Origin: Lojkania enalia
Lineage: Eukaryota; Ascomycota; Dothideomycetes; Pleosporales
Reading direction: 5' to 3'
Assembly: GCA_010094045.1 (NCBI GenBank)
Contig: ML986601.1
Coordinates: 344,801 to 408,800 of the forward strand
Length of the DNA stretch: 64,000 nt
The first letter of the stretch is position 1, and each line of letters begins with the position of its first letter. Of this stretch, positions 48,859-61,014 are shown piece by piece. The notes under the pieces were generated by a model that made no database searches, was not told the origin of the DNA, and saw only the letters and a list, made by a program, of their open reading frames with translations. The position numbers and the translations under genes were made by a program.

Positions 48859-50709
48859 ATATATTTATAAACGAGCGGCTACTATAAGTAAGCAGCTACC
48901 CCTACTAACTTTTTATACATTTATAGCAATCTATCTTAATAATATAATAAGATAATTATAATATTTAAGCTGCGCTAGATTAAGAAGTATCTATAGTATC
49001 TTTCTTATAAGTTCTTAAGTTATAGCTAGTTTCCTTACAGCAGCTGTAGTATACTAAAGCCTACTAACTTATACCTAATTACGCCTTACTTTAATATATT
49101 TCCCCCTCTAACTACTACTTAACATCTTTTTAAGTAATAATATCCTCTACCTCTACCTTTATTAAGGTACCTTTCTACTAGATCCTCTTCTTTTTACACT
49201 TTCTACGCGTTATAACAGCCTTATTTACTTTCTTAAGCCTCGCGATCTAATTGTATATAAGTATACTTTCGTATACTATTATTTTAGCGCCTTTTTTAAA
49301 CTGGTTAAACGCTGTAATAATAGAAGTAGGCGATAAACTCTTATACCTTTAAATTCTATTATAAATTAATATTAATTAAGCGTCTAGCTTATATATGTTA
49401 CTTAGTATTTTAGCTTCTTAAAGGGTAACCTCTAGTATAGGCGGTGTTAGCGTACAAAGCTTAATATTAAGCTTTAATATTACCGCCTCTAAATTATATA
49501 GAACTAAACTAGCGCCTTAAAAGCTTGCGTAGATATTCTCTTTTATAATTAACTACTTATAAACTATATAGAAAGTAGGTAAGAACTCTAGCTTTATAAT
49601 ATAGTTAATATAGTTATATATTAAACTTTTAATCTAGCGCCCGTACGCGCGCTTTAATAGTAAAAAATAGCTAATATTAAGCGGCTATAGAAGGTACGAT
49701 AAATATAGTAGTATATAGAAAGTATAGATATTATTCTCCTTATAAAGCTGTTAGAATTTAAGCGAGTTATAGCTCTTATAGCTATTAAGAATAAGCAGCT
49801 AGCGCGCGCCCACCCTATACTCTACTATATACTTAATAAAGTGCTTTAACTACTCTACTCTAAGCTTATTAGTAGTCCAGCTATTATCGTTAACCGCAAA
49901 AGCTTAATTATATAGTATATTATCCTCTTTATACTATATAAAGAGGTAGTACTAGTTAGTAAAGATAATAAAGGGTAGAATTATCTATCTAGTAGCGTTA
50001 ACTGTATAGATTACAGTAATCTACTTATAATTACCTAGCTAAATAGCCTTTAGTCTACCTTATCTCTCTAAGCTAGTAACAACTAGCTAAGCTAATATCT
50101 TACCTATTATAAAGCCTATCTTATCGAAGTTAAAGGTATCCTTATTATAAATACTATAGGTAGCTTTTGTACGTGCTATAAGGTTGAACTAAGCCCTAAT
50201 AGTTTCTAGATCCTTATATAGAGCTCTCTATTAATCGTACGGCCGATTAAAACGTATAATAAGGCTGTCTATTTACTTAATAAAGTTGTATAGCTATAGT
50301 TTACTAACTTAACTAGCGCTGCGCTTAACAAGCAGCTTATTTACTATATTTTATATAGTATTTAGTATAGGCGGAAATCCTCGCGAATCTAGGTTAAGTA
50401 TATACCTAGTTATTACCTCCTCTTCTAGCTAAATAAGCTTCTTTAAGTTAGACTAGTAATTATATTACGTAGTAATACTAGCGTATTATTATTATAGAGT
50501 TGTTTAGGGGTAGGTATAGATTAAAGTAACGTATTTTACGCTACTTATTTAGTGTTAATTTATAACTAAGATAGTAAGGGAAATATCTACTTTATTATAG
50601 AGTAATTAAGAAGTAGTTAGTTAAGCTATTATAGTTAGAAGATAACGCGTCGCGAAAAGTTGGTAGGGGTAGCTACTTACTTATAGTAGCCGCTCGCTTA
50701 TAAATACGT
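48859..50709 (-). mobile_element. Fot1/pogo-type element of a different subfamily
   Basis: 1,851 bp between TA (48857-48858) and TA (50710-50711). TIRs: ATATATTTATAAACGAGCGG on the left against ACGTATTTATAAGCGAGCGG read from the right. The transposase is on the minus strand; near 49790 it gives GAR-LLILNSYKSYNS, the Fot1 DDE motif region. RIP is moderate, and many CG pairs remain. Confidence 0.82.
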
Positions 50710-50711
50710 TA

Positions 50712-53043
50712 TAATTAGAAGAATAAGACTAATATAAGATATATAACGCGTTTAGTAGCTTAGTTAATTAAGTAATTAAGTATACTTAGTTACTTAGTTA
50801 ATTAAATAACTAAATAGGAAGGGATAGTAAGAGAACTAAATTGTATTTAACAACTTTATAACTCTAACTTTTATAGCTCTTTATAGTTAACTTAAATATC
50901 CTTTATATACTCTACTTATATACTTCTATTATAAGTCTATAAGAATAATTCTCTTATAGTATATAATTACTCTTAGTTATTATTCTATTCTATATCTAAC
51001 TAATTAGAGGCTTTTATACTTTAACTACCCTCGTAAAGCTAGAAGAAGTAAGACTAGTTAAACTACCTTAGTTATAAGGAAAGAGATACCTTTAGTAAGT
51101 AACGTAGGAAACTTACGCAAGTAGAATATTAGGATTAGCTAATAAGGTTACCTCTTTAAAGGTAGATATAATAATTATATTTATAAGAATATAAAACAAA
51201 TTAATATAATAATAGAAATAGCTAGTCCTAATAGATAAATAGATAAGAAGCTTAAAGAAAACTTAAAATAGCCTTCTCGAAAGTCTTAAAGAAATATAAG
51301 GAATAGTTAATAGTAAGTAAGAAATAGGACTTAAAGGAATTATTTAGAAACTTAAGTAAGTTAAAAGAGTACTACTAATAATATATTATTAGTAATAAAT
51401 TAAGTTAGTAGTATTTAATAAGTTTAATAGAACTAGGTCTAAACTTAAAAGATTCCTAGTAGTAGTAAGAATATATATCGACGCTAACCTAGATATTATC
51501 TAGTATAAGAATAAGAAAGTATTATTTATAGGAGCCTACCTAATAGGTAAACTACTCGACTAGTTTTAGTTCTTTCTAATAGATTTTAAGAACTATATAG
51601 AAGAATACTAGAAAAGTAAAACTAAAGTAATATTTATAAGCCTAATATACTTCTAATAGAAATTCGAACTAGCGTTTAGAGATATTAATAAAGTACGAGT
51701 AGTAGAAGATAGACTCTATAATCTAGTTTAACTAGAATCTATTACCTTATATATATTAAGTTTTTAACAGCTCTTAAATAAAGTTGTATAGGACGACTAT
51801 AATATAATAGTAAAGTTCTATAGAGGATTAAAAATAGAAATAAGAAGGGTAATAATATATATAGAATAACCTCGGGATCTAATATTATACTTCTAACTAG
51901 TAAAAAGAATTAATAATAAACTATATTAGTTTAAAAATAAGGAAAGGTAAACGTATTACTAAAGGGTACGCTTTATAGTAAAGGCTACTAACGTAGGCGG
52001 ACCTATAGACCTAAGCGCTACTAGAGAAAAGAAGCCTAAACTATAAGCGACTTAAGAAAAGAAGACTTAGAAAAAAGATATTAAGTATTATAATTGTTAG
52101 AAACTAAGATATATAGTAAAGGAATATAGAAGTAAAAAGAAAGAAAAGAAAAACTAGCTTATAGAAGATAAACTGTAGGAAGTAGATAAAGAAAAACTAG
52201 CTATAACTATAGAATACGGAATCCTATATTAGTTCTTCTATAATAAAGACGAGTGTTAAATATACCGACAACTTAAAGAAACTATAGGATATTAGCCTTA
52301 GAAGAAAATACAACTTACAGTAATATAAGAACGTATAAAAAGATAGCTAGAAGAAGTTTAAGAAGAATTAGATAAGAATAAAGAAATAAACACCCTATTA
52401 TAAATAGAAGAAGCTACTATTAGAGTACTAATACCTAAACTAGTACTTAGAGTATATTCTATATACTAATAAGGAATAATTGAGTATAAATAGAGAACTT
52501 TAGCTCTTATAGCTATTTTATAAGAGGAACTACCTATAAGATTCTACGATAAGAATAGACTAGAATAAGATATTATCGACGTTTACGAAGAATAGTAAAA
52601 TACCTACCCTAGAGAAATCCGCTTCTTATACTTCTAAAAATAGATAGAAACAATAAAAGTAGTAGAAGAATACTTTAGTATAATAGATTAGGATAAGGCT
52701 GTATATATAGTATAAAAAGTAGTAGCCTTCTTATAAAGTAAAGTACTAGTAAAATACTAGGTACTAAAGGTATCATAATATAAATAAGAATAGAACTACT
52801 AGATTAGAAAAGACAATAACCCTCATATAAACTAATACTATCTAGTATATTTTAAGATAGTATAGATATCGTATATTAAACGGTAATATAAGGCCTACTA
52901 AAAAAGAAAGGAAAATATAGGTATATAGCTAAGACGACTAAATAAAGATAAGGTACTAGAAAACCCTATAAAATAAGAAGCTATAATAGAATAAGAAGTT
53001 ATTAAGTAAACTTAAAACTATATAGTACTTAAACTAGAACCTC
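50712..53043 (+). mobile_element. Retroelement gag region, cut by the assembly gap
   Basis: With TAG read through, 51480-51960 resembles a gypsy-type gag (GAYLIGKLLD, FRDINKVRVVEDRLYNL, VKFYRGLKIEIRR). A zinc knuckle remnant follows at about 52083-52140 (YYNC-KLRYIVKEYRS). A further 0.9 kb of coding-like sequence precedes the N run. No reverse transcriptase motif or LTR pair is visible, so the class rests on gag only. Confidence 0.55.
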
Positions 53044-53053
53044 NNNNNNNNNN
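53044..53053. other. Assembly gap (10 N)
   Basis: Ten N. Sequence on the two sides belongs to different transposons, so the true gap length and the join are uncertain. Confidence 0.98.
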
Positions 53054-53471
53054 TTCTAATCTAGCTAGTAGAGTATACAGCTAGTAGTAAATTAGCTATA
53101 TCTTAAATAGTAGTAAGTTACAGCGGAAATTCTCTTATATCTAGATCTAGTATATACTAAATAATTACCTACTCCTTAGTCTTACTAAACTTTATTAAAT
53201 TAGGCTAGTAATCGCGTTATAAAACTATTTCTTATCTTTATATACTAAGTATACTTTAAGAGATATTATAAATTAATATAATACGACGTATAGTTAGTAT
53301 TATATCTTATTAAAGAGCTTAGAGTATAAGCTATATTCTAGCTTCTTTCTAAATTAATTCTATAGTTGTTAGTTATAGTATAATATTATAAAGTATAATT
53401 ATCGTGATTTTAGTAGGGTTTTAGTATTATAATCAGCTCGTTTAGGTAATTAGCTTGCTTATACTATATAT
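53054..53471 (-). mobile_element. Fot1/pogo fragment related to the element at 31485
   Basis: The reverse complement matches 31485-31900 of the split Fot1, ending in the TIR at 53471 followed by TA (53472-53473). The other end is lost in the gap. Confidence 0.78.
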
Positions 53472-53648
53472 TATATAGTACGTTTACTTTAATATATATA
53501 CTTTCTTCTTCTTTTTTATCTTCTTACTTACTTTATATTTAACTTACTTTTTAGCTATTTTCTTATATAACACCTAAGATCTATATATAGTATATTATAC
53601 TAAGTATTAGATAAGCTTTATTATCTCTAGTTATAGCTTCTTATAATA
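53472..53648 (+). repeat. 177-bp direct repeat, copy 1
   Basis: Shares every block (TATATAGTACG, TACTTTCTTCTTC, TATATAACACCTAA) with 55076-55252 without a length change. Differences are C/T and G/A. It begins exactly at the TA where the Fot1 fragment ends. Confidence 0.75.
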
Positions 53649-54247
53649 TTAGAATAGTTTATTTAGTTATATAATAATAGTAGTTAGATAACTATTATAG
53701 ATCTCTAAATAGAAATTTTTATTATTTTCTATCTAGATTTTTTTCTTTCTTTCTAGTAATATCTAGCTAGAATACTAGTCTAATAGCTATTCTACTACTT
53801 ATATAGTAGCTATAGTAGGAGCTTTAGAACTAGTAATCTAAAATCTAGTAGCTCTAATCTAATCTTAACTTAGTATATACTACTATCTTCTAGCTTTAAT
53901 CTTCTATTACCTCTTATTTTTAATATTTAAACTTTTTATATTTCGATAGAAAACTATATATATTTTATATATAGCTCTTATCTATTAAAATTAAACTCTA
54001 TTTAGACTAGTTTAATAAAACTAATATATTTAACTATATTTAGAACTAACTTAAATAGCTATAGTAGATATTAATATTATACCTCTACTAAACTACTAAA
54101 AATAGCTAGTTTTAGAATTCTAAGATAATATTTTTATTTTTCTAATACTTCTATTATAATCTATATAAGAAATAAAAGGTAATTTAATATTTTATATTAG
54201 TATATTAAAAGAATAATAAATTACTTCTTATATATCTTACTTATTTT
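53649..54247. other. AT-rich spacer between the 177-bp repeat and a solo LTR
   Basis: RIP-type sequence with no recognisable coding motif. Confidence 0.5.
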
Positions 54248-54526
54248 TATAATAGCGTAGGTAAGATAATAGGTCTAAATATAATACAAATCTACTTAAA
54301 GGTATATAAGAGTATATAGAGGTTTAGAGACCTAGAAATTTTATTAATATCGATAGGCCTTATATAAAAGAATATAGAAGAACTACTAAGCTACTTATAA
54401 GGGAGTATATAATTATATACGGATGGGAAAAGGGGCGAAGCTAGGGGTAGGATAAGATAAGTAAAAAGCTTTAGGATAAGGTTATATATAAAGCTTTTTA
54501 TAGAACGATTTCTTCGCATCGTTGCA
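54248..54526 (+). mobile_element. Solo LTR, 279-bp family, copy 2
   Basis: Same length as the copy at 41130-41408, ending ATCGTTGCA. 5-bp TSD ATTTT at 54243-54247 and 54527-54531. Confidence 0.85.
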
Positions 54527-55075
54527 ATTTTAAGCGTTTCTTATATAAGATAGATATTTAGTTATAGCCTAATATATCTTAAATCTTCTCTTTCTATTAT
54601 AATCTCTACTCTTCTCTCTACCAACTTTTTAAAGAATTAAACAACTCTCTATTCTATTAGTAATATAATAATTATATTAAGCTTATTTAGTGTATTAATT
54701 ATCGTACTAGATACTAGCTAGTTAACTAGAAATAATTCTCTTAAACTAATATTTAGCTAGTTAAATCTTCTTCTCCTAAATATATAGATATTAGTAATAC
54801 TTAAATAAGATTATACTTTTCTTCTATATTATTAGTCTACTACTATTACTATTATAATTATAACCTCTATTATAGTTGTAGATTTAAGTATTATTAGATT
54901 AAAAATTATAGCTAGATTAAACTATAGCTCCTTTTAATAGATATAATACCTCTACTCTATATAAAATAGATAGCTAGTTATACTAGATTTCTATATTATA
55001 GCTATAATTGTTAATTGTAGCTACTTTCTAAAAAAGGGTACTATTATAGTATTTTTATATTCCCTCTAATACTTA

Positions 55076-55252
55076 TATATAGTACGCTTACTTTAGTATA
55101 TATACTTTCTTCTTCTCCTTTATCTTCTTACTTACCTTATATTTAGCTTACTCCTTAGCTATCTTCTTATATAACACCTAAAATCTATATATAGTATACT
55201 ATATTAAGCGTTAGATAAGCCTTATTATCCCTACTTATAGCCTTTTATAATA
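55076..55252 (+). repeat. 177-bp direct repeat, copy 2
   Basis: The partner of 53472-53648. This copy keeps more C and G. The repeats could be LTRs of an unknown element or two copies of one. Confidence 0.75.
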
Positions 55253-56623
55253 GCTATAAAGTACTAATTAAAGTAAAACTTTAAACTTAAAAAGTTTAAC
55301 TAGAAGAACTCTATAGAATTTAATTAGTAGTATTAATAATATTTATATATATAGCTTAATAAAAATTACTAATTATAGTAGAAAAATTACTACTATAATT
55401 AATAATAGTATTATTAAATATATTATTATTAAAAGATATAATAGAGTTATATAAGAGAAAAGTTTAATATTTTAAGAGTAGAAAAAAAGAGGGTATATAA
55501 ATTAGAGAGAAGGTAGAAGGCTAGACTTTTATATAAAAGAGTTATCTTATCTATATTATAAAGTAATAGTAAGCTACTAATAGAATATACTTATTTAGAT
55601 TTCTAATTTCTCTTATTTAAACAACCTCGTTTAATATATAAAATAAAAAGAAGGGTAGTAAAAGTAGATAAGTAGTTAAAAGCTATCTATAAAAAAGCGG
55701 TTAGAGGCTATATATAAGAATAGCAATTAGGGGCTATTTACTAGAATTCTAGAGTAGTATTAATTTAATATTTATATTATATAAGAGAGTATTTAAAAAG
55801 TATTTAAAAAAATACTATTTTATAACTAATTTTTTTTATATTTATATACTTTAAATATATCTATATTAAACTAAACCCTCTTTTAATCTATTATATAATA
55901 CCCCTCTAAAAAGACTACCTCTAGTTTATTACTTATTATAAGAATTAAGAGAATATTTTCTATAAAAATAGAAAGTTATAATTAGTACTTTATTTAATTT
56001 TAATTAAACTACTAATAAATAGAATTTTTAATCTTTAGATTATATAATATTTTAGAAAAATAGTTTTTAAGTTTATCTTAACTTTAAAACTATAAATATT
56101 TCTATTTTATTTAAACTTATAGTTAATTAAATATAGAAGAAGTATTAATATTCTAAAACTTTTCTTTTAATAAACTAGTATTATATAATAAGTAGATAGA
56201 TAACTTACGTTAGTATTTCTCCTAGTATTATTTTAGCTACTAGAATACTAATTTAAATATTTCTTATAACTAGATCTATTCTATATATTATATAAAAATA
56301 GAGGTATTTATATTATATAGGTTTTTATAAAAGCTAGATCTATACTATTATATAGATTAGCTAGATTAGTAAAATCTTTTTCTATTATACTTATAATAAA
56401 TTAGTTATATTCTAGCTAGCAGCTAATAATTATTACTAGTAACTAGTTTAGATATTATAGTAAAAATAGTATAGGTATAGAAGTATTATAATATTATTAT
56501 AATAGTACTCTTTTTTAGTTATAAGTTTTTATAAATAAGATCTTTATATTATATTTAGGTTATTTATAATTAAATAGTAGTTATTAATATTAATATTAGT
56601 TAAAGTTATATATATATTAATAT
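55253..56623. other. Extreme AT stretch, nothing recognised
   Basis: No TIR, LTR or coding motif could be placed. Confidence 0.5.
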
Positions 56624-56824
56624 AATTAGTTATTATTATATAATAGTACTATATTAGAAATTAGGTTAGTTTAGTTTATATAATAATACTATACTAAAGA
56701 TTAAGTTAAATTATAAATATATTAATACAATTAATTATTATTATATAATAGTATTATATTAAAGATTAGATTAGTTTAGTTTATATAATAGTACTATACT
56801 AAAGATTAGATTAGATTATAAGTA
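56624..56824. repeat. Tandem repeat with a 105-bp period
   Basis: AATTAGTTATTATTATATAA recurs at 56624 and, with transitions, at 56729. A third unit starts and is interrupted: its continuation is at 58679-58702, beyond the Fot1 element. Confidence 0.7.
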
Positions 56825-58678
56825 ACGTACCTTATAAGCAAGCGGCCTATATAAGCGAGCGGTCCACCCTATTACTAAAACGCGATACTTAAGCTTTTAA
56901 TAATAATATAATAATAAAATAATAAGAATATAGCCTAAAACGAGAATTAAGTAAACTTAGCCCTCTTAGCTACTAAAAGAGGCTAAATAAATAGCGAAAG
57001 ACGCGCTGCTTTAATATTTAATATAATTTAAATAACCGTATACTAATAATATACTAGAATCTACTTATAGCGCGATTATAAGCCTAACTCGAAGAGACTA
57101 ACGAAACCTAAAGAGAAGGTTATTATCTAATATATACTTAACTTAAATTCGCGAGAATTTGCGCCTACTTTAGCTACTATATAAAATATAGCTAATAGCT
57201 TGCTTACTAAGTACAGTATAGACTAGATTAGTATATATTAGCCTAGAAACTTTGTTAGACGTACTTCTAAGCTTAAGACACGCCTAAATCGGCCTTATAA
57301 TTGCTAGAGAGCTCTATATAAAGATCCTAAGATAATTAAAGGCTAGTTTAAGCTTATATAGCGTACTAAGAAGAAGTATAGTATTATAGATAAGGATATA
57401 TATAACTTCAACAAATCTAGCTTTCAAATAAACATTATCTTATTATAACTAGTTATTATAGGTATAGAGAGATATAATTAACTAAAGGCAATTTAATTAG
57501 GTAATTATAAATAGATTTTAGTAATTTAGGGGATTAATACTGCTAGCTAGGTACTCCTACCCTTTATTATTATTACTAGCTACTACTATCTCTCTACCTG
57601 GTATAAAAGCGATAATATATCTAAGAACTAGGCTATTATAGTTAGTAAGAACAGCTAGATAATAAATAAACTCGGTATTAAGTAGTTAAAGCACTTTTAT
57701 AAGTATATAAGGGATTGTATAATAGACGCGCGTCGACTACTAATCTTTAATAGCTATAATAGTTATAACTCGCTTAATTTCTAGAAACTCTATAAGAAAT
57801 AGAGTATTATTCTACTCTATATACTAGCTTATTTATTACACCTATTATAGCTACTAGATATAGACTACTTCTTACTATTAAAGCGTATATATAGAAATTA
57901 GATTTTAGTCTTAGTATATAATTATATTAACTATATTATAAAACTTAAGTTCTTTCTAGCCTTTAAAGCTACTTTTAATATATTAATTATAAAGGATAAT
58001 ATCTATACAAACTTTTAAGGAGCTGATCTAGTCCTATTTAATTTAGAAGCAGTACTTTTAAAGCTTAATATAAAGCTTCGTACGCTAATACTACTAGTAT
58101 AAGATAATACCTTATAAAAAGTAAAAATACTAAGTAACGCGCGCGAGCTAGAAGCTTAATTAATATTAATTTATAATCGGATTTAAAGGAATATAAGTTC
58201 TTCGCTAGCTTCTATTATTAAGAAGCTAAATCAGCTTAAGAAAGGCTCTATAAAAGTAATATATCAGATCAGGTTAATATATAATAAAATCGTCAGCCTT
58301 TAAGAAGCGAATAAAGTAGTAATAAAACGGAAACAGTAGAAAAAAATGTAGATTCAAGTGCAAGGGACCCTAATAAAAGTATAAGAAGAGATAATTATTG
58401 CTAAAAAGGATAATAAGGAGGAAACTCGGGCTATAATACGCTAATTTAGGGTGCGATTAGGTATAAGTAGATAGTATAAAGCGTACTATAGCTGCTGCGG
58501 TAAGATTAAGTATAATTTTTATATATACTAGAAGGATATAGAGGTTTCTATAGAATAATCGCGCAAGTTGTAAATTGCTATTATATTATTTAGTTGTTAA
58601 GCTATAGGTATATAAAGGTTAAAAAAGTTGATAGGGTAGACCGCTCGCTTATATAGGCTACTCGTTTATAAGGTACGT
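56825..58678 (+). mobile_element. Fot1/pogo DNA transposon, structurally complete, RIP-mutated
   Basis: 1,854 bp between TA (56823-56824) and TA (58679-58680), with TIR ACGTACCTTATAAGC. The plus strand, with TAG read as Trp/Gln, follows a Fot1 transposase: the CENP-B-type DNA-binding region first, then KDIYNFNKSSF, LGNYK..ILVI-GINTAS, LPFIIIT, RLLIFNSYNSYNSLNF and LVLFNLEAVLLKLNIKLRT. The catalytic Asp codons are themselves mutated (DGH to NSY). The pre-insertion site is confirmed by the 105-bp tandem repeat. Confidence 0.88.
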
Positions 58679-58702
58679 TATATTAGTATAATTAGTTATT
58701 AT

Positions 58703-58906
58703 TATTATAGGGATTTTTAGCTAGTCTATTAAGCTATATTAGATATCGACGTATAATATTACGTATAATATTACGCTAGATATTATACTAGATATTAGCT
58801 AATATACCCCTTTTTTATATATATAAATATAGCCCGCTAGCTATCTTTAATTAACTAGTTTAGCTTCTTATCTCCCTCCCTAAAACAAGATTCGCCTTTT
58901 ACTATA
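58703..58906 (+). repeat. Left LTR of copia element 2
   Basis: 204 bp, starting TATTATAGGGATTTTTAGC and ending CTTTTACTATA. It lies 24 bp from the end of the Fot1 element. Confidence 0.85.
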
Positions 58907-61014
58907 GTTATAAACCTAGTTACTATACTAAAATAACTACAACTTAACCTTTTTATATATATATTACAATTAATATTATACCTTTTTTATTTAGTATTAT
59001 AATATTATAATATTATTATTTTTATTATTTACTAACAATCTTTAAATATTTAGCTATTAGAATTATATATAAATTTTATACTTTATAAGCTTATTAACGT
59101 ATTATATTATATTTAAGGCTATTCTTTTAGTATTATATATAAATTCTATACTTTATAAGTCTATTAATACGCTATATTGTATTTAAGACTATTTTATTCT
59201 CTAGTATTAATATATTCTAGTATATTTCTAGTATTATAATAGTTGTATACTCCTTTATAGCTATATCTAAGAAGAAGATATTTAGTACTTCTAATAATTA
59301 GAAGAATTAGTTTAAATAGTATAAACTAATAGCTAGTAGGTTAAAGGTATAAGAATATTTAGATTTAAACGTACCTTTTAAAGAGGTTAAAATCTATAGG
59401 CTAGAACCTTCTCTTTCTAATATAAGTAAGTTTTAGACCCCGAAAATAAATCTAGAAGGGGAAATAGAAAGATACCCCTCTAATAGAGTTATATATAAGG
59501 AGATAACCTTAATATAAATAATAGATTAGAACTAGATAAGAAACTAGTATAATTAATAAAAAAAGAATTAGATTAAGATTAATAATACTTTTTATATTAT
59601 ATATAGTAATATCTTAATAATAATATTACCTTAATATAAAGTAATATTTAATAATAATATAACTAGCTATAAGATTCTTAGAATCTTATAGAAAAAGTTA
59701 GCACCTACTATTAAGTTAAAAGAGTAACTAATCTAGAAGAAATATTAAGCTCTCTTTAAGTACCTAACTAATAGAGAGGTAGAAAAGTAGCTAAATTAGT
59801 AGAATTAGATAATCTATTATACTAAAGCTACTAGTTTAGTAGAAGTTTAAGGCTTTAGAGTAGAAAAGGATTTTCTTCTAATAGTTGCTAAAAAAGATAA
59901 GGTATAGGTGCTAATCTATATAGTACTAATTAACGCTAAAAATAAGCTAGGTAGAATTAATTAACTAATTCCTACAATTAAATAATTAGTATACTAATAT
60001 ACTAACTATTATAGATATTTTAATTTATAAAAGGCGTTTAACTTATTTATAACTTTATAATATCTATTAATTTTTTAAGTAAATTTTAATAGTACTATAT
60101 AATAGCTTTAAGAAAAATCCGATTTATAATCGCGTACTCTACTACCCTACTTCTATAAGAAGTAGTACTTCTAAAGTAATTATAAGTATATAAATAAATC
60201 GATTAGACTATTAAACTAGGTACTAGATTAGAAAATACTAAAAGCTTAAAATAATATCTTAAATAGGAATAACTAGGTAAAAAAGAATACTCTAAAGGTA
60301 AATATAGAAAAATATAAGAAGTTAAAATCCTTATTTAATAGTAAAACTTCTATAAAAGCTACTAACCTCTAGAGAAATACTTAGGTAATTTAAAAGGGCA
60401 ATTTTTTAGCAAGTACTGCCCCTAAAAAAGAAGATACTAGTATTCTAAATTAGTAGATATTTAATCTAGATTCTAATATCTATATATATAACTCTAAGAC
60501 TTTTAGTTAGTAGACTACTTAAATAGTAAATTTTAAAGATAAAATTACTATAAAAGATAGTATATACTTTATATTAGAATAGGGTACTATTACAATTATA
60601 ATTAATTCTCTTATAAGCTTAAGAGATATTAAGCTAATAAAAATCGCTTATATCCCTTAGTTACTAACTAATATTATAGCTCTAATTAGAAATAGAAAAT
60701 AGAGTATCTAGTTTAACTTAGGTAGAGATTATCTTTACTAGTATAATTACTATAATATTATTTATTATTTAAAATTATTTAATAGCTACTAGCTACTAAA
60801 TATAAATCTAGTAAAAAGGTCTCTATTTAATTCGCTTTCCGGATATAAGATAGTTATAGTAATTAAGGAAAAACTTTTCTATTATTAATAACTAATATAA
60901 ATTATTTCTTTAGTTAAAATATACTAATTATTAAACTATTTAGGTAGAGATTTAGTATTAACTCTATTTTAAATAGCTAAGGGTATCTAGTTAAGTAATT
61001 AGGAAGTACTAATA

